This document shows, piece after piece, positions 17,554 to 25,367 of a stretch of DNA of 64,000 nt (the stretch's first letter is position 1; the number at the start of each line of letters is the position of its first letter). The position numbers and the translations under genes were made by a program. Origin of the DNA: Myxococcales bacterium (GTDB lineage: Bacteria > Myxococcota_A > Polyangia > Polyangiales > Polyangiaceae); assembly GCA_004193285.1 (NCBI GenBank), contig SECP01000002.1, positions 1-64,000 on the forward strand. Reading direction: 5' to 3'. Under the pieces are notes generated by a model. It ran no database searches. It saw only the letters and a list, made by a program, of their open reading frames with translations, and was not told the DNA's origin.

Positions 17554-19397
17554 AGCCGCCTCCCGAGCGCGTCCAAGAGCACGATGCTGTCTGGGTCGGC
17601 GGCTTGCAGGCTGGCCGCACGGTAATAGACGCCGCGCTGGGACATCAGCTCGGCATGGGTTCCCCGCTCCACCACGTTTCCGTCCTCCAGGACCAAAATC
17701 CAGTCCGCGCGCCGGAGCGTCGACAGGCGGTTCGCGATGATCAGAGTCGTGCGCCCCTCGATCGCGGCTTCCATCGCCTCGAGCACCTCGTGCTCGGTTT
17801 GAGGATCCACTGCCGTCGTCGGGTCGTCCAAGAGCAGCAGCTTGGGCTCGAGGAGCAGCGCGCGCGCGATCGCGAGGCGCTGGCGCTGACCGCCAGACAG
17901 GTTCACCGCTCCTTCTTCCAGCACGGTGTCGTAACCCTCCGGGAGGTTCACGATGAACTCGTGCGCGCCGGCGATCTTGGCCGCGGCCTCGATGCGTTCG
18001 CGCGAAGCCTCCGGGTTACCGAACGCGATGTTTTGCGCGACGCTGTTGCGAAAAAGCAGGCTCTCCTGAAAGACGAGGCCGATGTTGCGGCGCAAGTAGT
18101 CGAGCGGCAGCTCCCGCAGGTCGACGCCGTCGAGCTCGATGTGACCGCGGGTGGGGTCGTAGAAGCGCGGAATCAAGCTGAGCAGCGTGCTCTTGCCGGA
18201 GCCGGTAGCGCCTAGAATCGCCACGCAGGCGCCCGGCTCGATTTCGAAGCTCACGTCGCCGAGCACGGGCGCACCGGGTGCGTACTCGAAGCCGACGTGC
18301 TCGAAGCGCAAGCGGCCGGCGAGGACGACGGGGGTACGGGGCGCGGGAACCTCGCTGACCTCCAGCGGGGCGTCGAGCACCTCGAACACGCGGCGCGCGC
18401 CGATCAGGCTCTGCTGAAGCGTGTTCACGATGCCCGCCATGCTCGAGACTTGCGCGGAGAACTGCTGGAGGAGGCCGGCGAAGACGATCAAATCGCCGAG
18501 GGACATGCGCCGCGCAGCGACCAGGGAGCCGCCGTAAAGCAGGAGCACGCCGATGTTCAACTGCGAGATGAAGTCGATGGTGGGGGTGAAGCGACTCACC
18601 GTAACGAACACCGCGCGCTGCTGATCTCGGACGAGCTCGTTGTGAGCCTCGAATCGATCTCGCTCTTGTTGCTCCCGCCCGAACACCTTCGTCACCTGCA
18701 TCCCGGCGACGCCTTCGGACATCGCCAGCACCATGCGATCGGAGAGCTCACGGTTCTTGCGGTACGCGGGCGCCACGCGCCGCGCAAAGACGTGGGTCGC
18801 CAGCCAGAGCAGCGGCGTGAGCGCCAAGCAGGCGAGCGTCAACGGGGCGTGGGTGCGTAGCATGTAGACGAGGTACACCCCCAGCGACAGCACCATGATC
18901 GCTCCCTGCAGCAGCACGCCATCCACGAAGGAACGCACCGACTGCACGTCCCCAGTGACGCGGTTGAAGATCGAGCCGGACGCGTTTTCGTCGAAGAACC
19001 GAAAGCTCAGTCGCTGCAGCTTGTCGAACACGCTCGTCCGCAGCTCCGGTACCAGCTTCATCTGCAGCAGATCCGACGCGAGCACCGAATAGCGGTAGTT
19101 GAGCAGCGCACGCAGCGCCGCCGCGAAGAGCACCAGGCCTCCGAGCCCGAGGAGCAACCGCGACGGCCCCCAGCTGGGCGGCGTGATCCCCAAAGGCCAG
19201 CTCACCGGAGTCGAAGCAGGGTCGAGCGCGTGGCGCGTCACGTCGATCGCGACCCCCGACAGACCGAGCCCCAGCACCCCCAAGCCGAGCAACACGACTT
19301 GGAACGCGAACACCGCGATGCATTGCGCGCGGTAGCGCCAGGACAGGGCGAGCAGCCTTCGAAGCAGGTGCGCGTGACTCGGCTCGTTCTCCGGCAT
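17550..19397 (-). CDS. ABC exporter half-transporter, degenerate-site subunit
   Basis: This is a 615-residue half-exporter with a six-helix membrane domain and an ATPase domain. Walker A GATGSGKST (396-404) and signature LSGGQ (500-504) are canonical, but the catalytic Glu is Asp (Asp525 in LLLDDPTTAVD) and the H-loop His is Asn (Asn556 in IANRLST). These changes complement those of the partner, as in known heterodimeric exporters of the TM287/288 or BmrCD type. The start at MPENEPSHAHLLRR is chosen because the upstream extension is not hydrophobic or conserved-looking. Confidence 0.9.
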   Translation of the reverse strand: MPENEPSHAHLLRRLLALSWRYRAQCIAVFAFQVVLLGLGVLGLGLSGVAIDVTRHALDPASTPVSWPLGITPPSWGPSRLLLGLGGLVLFAAALRALLNYRYSVLASDLLQMKLVPELRTSVFDKLQRLSFRFFDENASGSIFNRVTGDVQSVRSFVDGVLLQGAIMVLSLGVYLVYMLRTHAPLTLACLALTPLLWLATHVFARRVAPAYRKNRELSDRMVLAMSEGVAGMQVTKVFGREQQERDRFEAHNELVRDQQRAVFVTVSRFTPTIDFISQLNIGVLLLYGGSLVAARRMSLGDLIVFAGLLQQFSAQVSSMAGIVNTLQQSLIGARRVFEVLDAPLEVSEVPAPRTPVVLAGRLRFEHVGFEYAPGAPVLGDVSFEIEPGACVAILGATGSGKSTLLSLIPRFYDPTRGHIELDGVDLRELPLDYLRRNIGLVFQESLLFRNSVAQNIAFGNPEASRERIEAAAKIAGAHEFIVNLPEGYDTVLEEGAVNLSGGQRQRLAIARALLLEPKLLLLDDPTTAVDPQTEHEVLEAMEAAIEGRTTLIIANRLSTLRRADWILVLEDGNVVERGTHAELMSQRGVYYRAASLQAADPDSIVLLDALGRRL

Positions 19398-19556
19398 TAC
19401 AGCGAGACTCGAAACGCGCCAACCTAGCAGCGAGCAGTTGGAAGACAAGGAAGCCTGCGGTGCCGCGAAAATCCCGCGGCCGCGCGTCACCTGCACGTCA
19501 CCAGCTCGTTCCTTGCGCTGCGGTCAGCGGGCGCAGATAAGAGCGGCCGCCTACCG

Positions 19557-19778
19557 ATGATGCGCGCCGACGTTCGCCTTTTGTTGCTGCTCGCCTGTGG
19601 TTTGGCCGTCGCCTGCACACGACTCACGGCCGTCGATTGGAGCCTCATTCAAGAGGAGCCCGGCACGAGTGCTGGGCATCCTCTCCTCGCGGCAAGAGCT
19701 GGCGGGAAGACCGTCCCACGTGAAGCTCCGAATTCGCTCATTGTCGGGGCCCGCTTCGCGCGTTGGGCGGGCGCCTAA
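19557..19778 (+). pseudogene. Short lipoprotein frame, possibly a truncated lipoprotein gene
   Basis: This 73-codon frame begins with a convincing lipoprotein signal (LLLLLACGLAVAC) followed by TRLTAVDWSLIQEEPG, which resembles the opening of the longer linker lipoproteins in the window. It then ends after about 50 unremarkable residues. It may be a real small lipoprotein or the 5' remnant of a larger one whose remainder has decayed. No frameshifted continuation was recognised downstream. Confidence 0.35.
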
Positions 19779-20146
19779 TCTCGCTCGACTAAGCCGCCCT
19801 ATTACGATTGGGAGGATTGTAGGAGGCAAGGCGACACAGCAGCCTGTGCTTGGCCAGCGCGCTGTCGTCCATCGATGGCGGCCCCGCGACAAAGTCGCGC
19901 GCTCTTTCCAAAACGACGCGCGAGGCCGGCGGGGCGGTGGCAGCGCTCGAACTCGGCGCGGGCGCGGGCCTGACGGTGTTCCAGCCCTGCCGCCTCGTTG
20001 AGCGCCGACGTGGCTCGGGCGCGCCAAGAACGCTTCGGGGCCGCCGTTTAGACGCGCATTGCGAGAAAAGTGCGGTCAGGCTCTAGGCCGAACGCCAGGG
20101 ATTGTCTTGGAAGGAGCGCCGGAATGCTGTCAAGCTCCGTAGTCCG
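19779..20146. other. Intergenic stretch with no recognised feature
   Basis: Frames cross this stretch on both strands but give Arg-rich, domain-free translations. No promoter, hairpin with T-tract or repeat was recognised. It may include decayed sequence from the preceding lipoprotein frame and the promoter of the Tat-exported protein gene. Confidence 0.5.
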
Positions 20147-20710
20147 ATGGGTTCGTTCTCGCGTCGTGGGTTACTGATTGGGTTCGGTTCGGGTGTCGCG
20201 GGCTCGCTGCTGAGCGCGCCCGCCTCCGCTACCGTGGTTCGCAGCGTCTCTTTAGCGGCGCTCGCGAGGGGGTCTCGTGGCATCGCGGTGGTGACGCCGC
20301 TCACGAGCGAGAGTCACTACGAGGACTTGGGGCGTCGGCGCCGTATCGTGACCGACACCCGCGTCCGCATCGAGGAGAGCTTGGCCAAGGCAGAGGGGCT
20401 AGGTACGGAGGTGCTGGTGCGCACTCTGGGCGGCGCGGTGGGTCGGGAGGGCGAGCGAGTGCACGGGCAAGTGCAGTGGGCGCTCTCCAAGGCCTGCGTC
20501 GCGTTTCTTCTGCAGGGGCCGGACGGCGTGTTCTACGTCAACGGTATGTCTCAGGGTCACTACCCTATCGTGGAGCGCGCGGAGCGCCTGCTCACCGCTA
20601 GCCCCGACTTGCCAGAGATCATGAACTTCGACGCCTCCGCGGTGAAGGTGCTCTCCGGCACCGCGCTCGGCCGCGCGCGCAGCTTGATCCGAGCGGCGGT
20701 GCAGCCGTGA
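20147..20710 (+). CDS. Tat-exported protein of unknown function
   Basis: This is a 187-residue protein whose start at 20147 places a twin-arginine signal (FSRRGLLIGFGSG, ending APASA) at the N-terminus. The mature part of about 150 residues has no recognised domain; it contains RRIVTDTRVRIEES and YPIVERAERLL. Its stop overlaps the GTG start of the metzincin gene (GTGA), so the two are translationally coupled and probably act together outside the cytoplasm. A Tat signal suggests folding, perhaps around a cofactor, before export. Confidence 0.75.
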   Translation: MGSFSRRGLLIGFGSGVAGSLLSAPASATVVRSVSLAALARGSRGIAVVTPLTSESHYEDLGRRRRIVTDTRVRIEESLAKAEGLGTEVLVRTLGGAVGREGERVHGQVQWALSKACVAFLLQGPDGVFYVNGMSQGHYPIVERAERLLTASPDLPEIMNFDASAVKVLSGTALGRARSLIRAAVQP

Positions 20711-21630
20711 GCCCGGCGCGCCTCGTCTCCGGGCTGGCTTGCGTCGCCGTGCTCCTCGCGAGCGGCAGCGCGGCCGCGTTCTGCCGCACGACCACGTGCG
20801 ATCCGAACGACCCAGAAGCCGCCTGTGAAATCGACGACGACTTTTGCGTCGTGAGCGGCATCCCGCTCGCGTGGGCCAGCAGCTGCGTCACCGTGGGTGT
20901 GCACGACCTGGGCTCCCCTCGTAACGGCTTGAGCTACGACGACGTGGAAACGGTCGTCAAGCAAGCCTTCGACGCGTGGAACGACGTCTCTTGCCCAGGC
21001 GGCAAGCTCAGCATTCAGGCGAGCGTCATCGGCGCCGTGGAGTGCGGCGTCTCCGAGTACAATAGCAAGGTCGGCAACGCGAACATCGTGCTCTTCCGCG
21101 AAGAAGACTGGCCGTACGCGGGCGCGGCAAACGCCATCGGCCTCACGACCACCCGCTTCGACACCAAGACGGGCGAGCTGTGGGACGCGGACATCGAGCT
21201 GAACGGCGTCGGCGCGACCTTGACGGTCGGGGACCCCATTCAGGGTGATGACTTGCTCAGCGTGCTCACGCACGAGGCGGGCCACTTTCTTGGACTCTCA
21301 CACTCGCTGGACGGCGCCGCGACGATGAAATCCATTTACGACCCCGCGCGCGACGGCGACTCGTTTCGCAGCTTGGCCCCGGACGACGTAGCAGGAATTT
21401 GCGCGATTTATCCGCCAGATCGCGAGGCCGCGACCGACAGCTGCGACAACCGTCACGGCTTCTCCGGTCAGTGCCGCGCGGACCAGCGGGAGCCAGACGA
21501 ATCGAGCGGTTGCAGCCTGAACACCCGAGGGGGTGGGCTCGGCGGTGCGCCCCGAAGCTCCGCGGCGCTCATGGGTCTCGTCGCGATGCTCACGGGTCTG
21601 CGCCTTGCGCGACGGCGACGCATCGTGTAG
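20707..21630 (+). CDS. Secreted metzincin-type metalloprotease with MYXO-CTERM-like tail
   Basis: This 307-residue protein has a Sec signal peptide (ends SAAA), then a zinc metalloprotease domain with HEAGHFLGLSH (His189, Glu190, His193, His199), the metzincin HExxHxxGxxH motif, and a Met-turn-like TMKSIYDP. The C-terminus has a Cys (Cys269 in SGCSLN), a Gly-rich spacer, a hydrophobic segment and RRRR, the layout of the MYXO-CTERM sorting signal processed at the cell surface in myxobacteria. The start is GTG overlapping the previous stop. The substrate is unknown; it resembles matrixin-like proteases. Confidence 0.85.
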   Translation: MSPARLVSGLACVAVLLASGSAAAFCRTTTCDPNDPEAACEIDDDFCVVSGIPLAWASSCVTVGVHDLGSPRNGLSYDDVETVVKQAFDAWNDVSCPGGKLSIQASVIGAVECGVSEYNSKVGNANIVLFREEDWPYAGAANAIGLTTTRFDTKTGELWDADIELNGVGATLTVGDPIQGDDLLSVLTHEAGHFLGLSHSLDGAATMKSIYDPARDGDSFRSLAPDDVAGICAIYPPDREAATDSCDNRHGFSGQCRADQREPDESSGCSLNTRGGGLGGAPRSSAALMGLVAMLTGLRLARRRRIV

Positions 21631-21644
21631 GTTGCAGTCACTTC

Positions 21645-21716
21645 ATGGCCGCTCGCCGCTTCTATTGGTTTGGCTACTTTCGCGCTGAAACAGCGGCGAC
21701 AGGGTCGAGCCTTTAG
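21645..21716 (+). CDS. Aromatic amino acid leader peptide of the DAHP synthase attenuator
   Basis: This is a 23-residue frame starting ATG at 21645 and ending TAG at 21716. Codons 6-12 read Phe-Tyr-Trp-Phe-Gly-Tyr-Phe: six aromatic codons in seven, covering all three aromatic amino acids made by the shikimate pathway. The gene downstream is the first enzyme of that pathway. Codons 3-6 contain RNA segment 1 of the attenuator and codons 16-21 contain segment 2. No strong Shine-Dalgarno is visible. A weak promoter-like pair (TTGCGC at 21605, TAGGTT at 21628, spacer 17) would give a very short leader before the ATG. Confidence 0.85.
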   Translation: MAARRFYWFGYFRAETAATGSSL

Positions 21717-21756
21717 TTAGAAACGACGAAGAGGCTAGAAAAGAAACCCCGGTCGC
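21653..21756 (+). promoter_or_regulatory. Attenuator pairing segments 1:2 and antiterminator 2:3
   Basis: Segment 1 (21653-21660, TCGCCGCT) is a perfect 8-nt complement of segment 2 (21692-21699, AGCGGCGA). Segment 2 can instead pair with segment 3, the 5' arm of the terminator: 21695-21700 (GGCGAC) with 21752-21757 and 21702-21705 (GGGT) with 21746-21749. A ribosome stalled on the aromatic codons would cover segment 1 and free segment 2 to block the terminator. A ribosome that reaches the TAG would cover segment 2 and allow termination. This is the classical trp/phe-type logic. Confidence 0.8.
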
Positions 21757-21784
21757 CACAAGCGACACGGGGTTTTCTGTTTTT
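21744..21784 (+). terminator. Intrinsic terminator (attenuator hairpin 3:4) before the DAHP synthase gene
   Basis: The arms 21744-21756 and 21762-21775 form a 13-bp stem (AAACCCCGGTCGC with GCGAC-A-CGGGGTTT, one bulged A) around the loop CACAA. A T-rich tract (TTTTCTGTTTTT) follows directly. This is a strong Rho-independent terminator placed between the leader peptide and the structural gene, 26 bp before its ATG. Confidence 0.9.
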
Positions 21785-21810
21785 CTGGGCCCCGAACGAA
21801 ACCTAGAACC

Positions 21811-22878
<1,068 letters not shown>

Positions 22879-22924
22879 AGCCGAGCAGAAGCCGAGCCGC
22901 GGTACCGAAGGCCGTCACGTAAGT

Positions 22925-22957
22925 GCTGCCGAGGGGGCCGCGGCGGAGGCAGCCCCC
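22925..22957 (+). other. GC-rich hairpin after the DAHP synthase gene
   Basis: GGGGGC (22933-22938) pairs with GCCCCC (22952-22957); an alternative overlapping stem is GCTGCC (22925-22930) with GGCAGC (22948-22953). No T-tract follows, so it is not a typical intrinsic terminator, though it could slow polymerase or protect the 3' end. Confidence 0.3.
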
Positions 22958-23009
22958 GCTCACGCCGAGCGGGTCGACCTGGGCGCTTGCGCAGCGTTTG
23001 CCGGCGAAT

Positions 23010-23062
23010 CGTGACCTCGTCACGTGATTGCCACTCGCGCTCTGCCGGATAGTCACCGTGAC
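23010..23062. promoter_or_regulatory. Two GTGAC/GTCAC dyads upstream of ppx
   Basis: CGTGAC-CTC-GTCACG (23010-23024) is a 6-bp inverted repeat with 3-bp spacer. A second dyad, GTCAC-C-GTGAC (23052-23062), uses the same half-site in the opposite arrangement, centred 40 bp downstream. Both lie within 75 bp of the ppx ATG, the second immediately before the translation start. They could be sites of one dimeric regulator. No known regulator consensus is claimed. Confidence 0.4.
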
Positions 23063-23080
23063 CCAGGAAATTAGGCAGCG

Positions 23081-23974
23081 ATGAAACTCGCTGCGCTCGA
23101 TCTGGGTTCCAACTCGTTTCACCTGCTGGTCGCGGTGACCGACGGCGCCGCGGAGCTCTCGAAGATCGGCTCCCACAAGGAGGTGCTGCGCTTGGGCAAT
23201 GTCGTTCAGTTGCATGGCCAGCTCACGGACGAGGCTTTCAAGAGAGCGCTCGCATGCGTAGGGCGCTCCGCGGCCGTCGCGCAAGAGCTGGGAGCGGAAA
23301 AGCTGCTCGCGGTCGCCACCAGCGCTCTGCGCGACGCGCGCAACGGTCAGGCGTTCTGCGACGCTTGTATCGACCGCTTCGGCGTGCCGATCGAGCTCGT
23401 GTCGGGTGATGAAGAAGCGAACCTGGCGTACCGGGGGGCCCGCAGCGCGCTCAAATTGACGACCGGCCGCGTGCTCGTTGCGGACATCGGCGGCGGCTCC
23501 GTGGAGCTTGGGGTCGGAGACGGCGCCCATTGCGACAACGCGCAGAGCCTGCAGCTAGGCTTTTTGCGGCTGAGCCACGCCTTTCGGCTGAGCGATCCGG
23601 GCGGCGCGCAGCGTATGGCGCGCTACGTGCAGCGTGAGTGCGAGAAGGCGCGCTGGCAGCTTGGTCGCTTCGACACGTTGCTGCTCTCCGGCGGCACTGC
23701 GCGCGCGATCGGAAAGCTGCTGGGCGGGGGCATCGCCGGCGCGAGCGCGACGCAAGCCATGAAGCTGTGTGAAGAGCTCAGCCGAAGCTCACCCGATAAG
23801 TTGATCAAGCGCGGCGTGGACAAGCACCGCGCGGAGAGTCTCGCTGCAGGCGCGGCCGTCACGGCCGGCTTGATTGCAGGCTTCGGGCAGCGCGAGGTGC
23901 GTATCTCCCCGCGGGGGCTGCGCGAGGGCGTCATTTTGCGCGAGCTCTCGCGCCGTGCGACGAGGGCAGCCTGA
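23081..23974 (+). CDS. ppx: Ppx/GppA-type exopolyphosphatase
   Basis: This 297-residue protein of the ASKHA phosphatase fold begins LAALDLGSNSFHLLV (phosphate 1 motif), contains VADIGGGSVELGV (phosphate 2 motif), TSALRDARN and LLLSGGTARAIGKLL (adenosine-like motif). It corresponds to the short, two-domain form without the C-terminal HD-type extension of E. coli Ppx. It would release phosphate from polyphosphate or act on pppGpp; the motif reading does not separate these. The polyphosphate kinase gene lies 2.4 kb away on the other strand, supporting a polyphosphate role. Confidence 0.88.
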   Translation: MKLAALDLGSNSFHLLVAVTDGAAELSKIGSHKEVLRLGNVVQLHGQLTDEAFKRALACVGRSAAVAQELGAEKLLAVATSALRDARNGQAFCDACIDRFGVPIELVSGDEEANLAYRGARSALKLTTGRVLVADIGGGSVELGVGDGAHCDNAQSLQLGFLRLSHAFRLSDPGGAQRMARYVQRECEKARWQLGRFDTLLLSGGTARAIGKLLGGGIAGASATQAMKLCEELSRSSPDKLIKRGVDKHRAESLAAGAAVTAGLIAGFGQREVRISPRGLREGVILRELSRRATRAA

Positions 23975-24071
23975 GCCGCCCGCGTCGCCGCGGTTCCGTC
24001 TTTCAGCGATAGCCGTTGACCGTGTAGCTCCCGCCAATGCCTTCACGGATGCGCAAATAGTCGCTCGCGGG

Positions 24072-24570
24072 GGCCTTCGCTCTGACCGACTTCTGACGGC
24101 GGGAGGAGTGGTACTTCTGAGCTCGATTCGTTCTTCGGATCCGAAGTCTCGTTGCTCGGGATCGACTGTACCTCCGCGAAGCTGCTTCGCGGAGGCTGCG
24201 TCACGACGGCCTTTGCAGGCGTGCTCGCGGCGGCCTTCGCTCTGACCGACTTCTGACGGCGCGAGGAGCGGCACTTCTGAGCTCGATTCGTTCTTCGGAT
24301 CCGCAGACCCAAGTACGGGTGATTCTGCCACCTGCATTCATTGCTCGAATCCGACGAAGCCCAAGGGTGAGTTGACCCTGCGCGAGCTGCTCGGCGTCGA
24401 CCTCGCTACGGCAGCCTTGCAGGCGTGCTCGCGGCGGCCTTCGCTCTGACCGACTTCTGACGCCGGTGGGAGCGGCTCTTCTGAGCTCGATTCGTTCTTC
24501 GGATCCGCAGACACAAAGACGGGTGATCTGCCACCTGCATTCATTGCTCGAATCCGACGAAGCCCAATCG
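24072..24570. repeat. Dispersed direct repeats (three copies) with CTTCGG-WW-CCGAAG cores
   Basis: A block beginning GGCCTTCGCTCTGACCGACT occurs at 24072, 24232 and about 24437. It runs through GAGCTCGATTCGTTCTTCGGATCC each time. Copies two and three extend to about 150 bp, from GCAGGCGTGCTCGCGG to TCGAATCCGACGAAGCCCA (24215-24363 and 24419-24567, offset 203-204). Each copy contains a 14-bp dyad: CTTCGGATCCGAAG at 24133 is a perfect palindrome, with CTTCGGATCCGCAG variants at 24293 and 24497. No frame is conserved across copies. The stretch from the ppx stop to 24072 shows nothing else. Confidence 0.85.
24171..24195. other. Perfect 11-bp hairpin in the ppx-transporter intergenic region
   Basis: CCTCCGCGAAG (24171-24181) and CTTCGCGGAGG (24185-24195) are perfect complements around a 3-nt loop. 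No T-tract follows on either strand. It lies 200 bp after ppx and could stabilise a transcript end or act as a bidirectional transcription barrier between the convergent genes. Confidence 0.5.
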
Positions 24571-24706
24571 GTCGGGTGGTCCTGCGATGGCGCGCGTGCA
24601 GCGTGCTCGACATCGGCAGCGATATCTTTGGGAACCGAAGTACGGGCCCCAAAAGCAGGTCATCTTCCTCGGTCCTCTTCGTCGGATTTTAGGGAGCGGA
24701 GCGTAA

Positions 24707-25367
24707 TTCTGGAAACGAACTAACGGATGCGCGTGAGAATGGACGAGCCGGGTGGAATGGAGCGGGCGACGTCTTTCGTCTTCGGAACCGAAGTACGGAT
24801 GCGGGAGAGAGGCCGTGCCCGGTCGAATGGGGAGGGCGACGTCTTTCGTCTTCGGAACCGAAGTACGGATGCGGGAGAGAGGCCGTGCCCGGTCGAATGG
24901 GGAGGGCGACGCCTTTCGTCTTCGGAACCAAGTGGCGGGAGGGAAGGGCGCCGCCGGTCGAATGGGGCGGGCGACGTCGTTCGTCTTCGGAACCGAAGTA
25001 CGGATGCGAGAGGGAGAGGCACTCCCCGTCTGAACTTAGGGGGCGCGCCGTCTGCGGAAACGAGGCACCGATGCGGCTGAGGAAGGCCCTCCCTCCTCGA
25101 ATGGTCAGGCTACGCGACCTTGGTCTTCGGAACCGAAGTACGGATGCGGGAGAGAGGGCGCGGCCGGTCGAATGGAGCGGGCGACGTCTTTCGTCTTCGG
25201 AACCGAAGTACGGATGCGGCGGGAGAGGCGTTCCCCGATTGGATCTGCCGGGAAGCACGTCGCCCTTCAAGCGTGGGGAGCGCGGCGTGCGTCTGCGGAG
25301 ATGAAGAGCGGGCGCGCGAGAGAGGGCGCGTGCCGCTCGAATGGGCAGGCAACGCAGCGCGGTGGCG
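24707..25367. repeat. 70-bp tandem repeat array with CTTCGGAACCGAAG dyads
   Basis: A 70-bp unit is repeated in tandem. Its core CTTCGGAACCGAAGTACGG occurs exactly at 24780, 24850, 24985, 25125 and 25195, with a variant at 24920 and degenerate units near 24708, 25055 and 25290. Spacings are 70, 70, 65, 140 (two units) and 70 bp. The units also share GGTCGAATGG, GGGCGACGTC and TTTCGTCTTCGG. Because 70 is not a multiple of 3, translations rotate between frames, so it is not coding. The array fills the gap between the convergent ppx and transporter genes, continuing the same core dyad as the repeats at 24072-24570. Confidence 0.9.

Noticed and set aside
24689..25270. A long minus-strand open frame through the 70-bp repeat array
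   Set aside because: The unit length of 70 is not a multiple of 3, so translated repeats change frame each time (FGSEDERRR, then LRFRRRKTS, then SVPKTK). This is what unselected repeats give. No domain or ribosome site is present.
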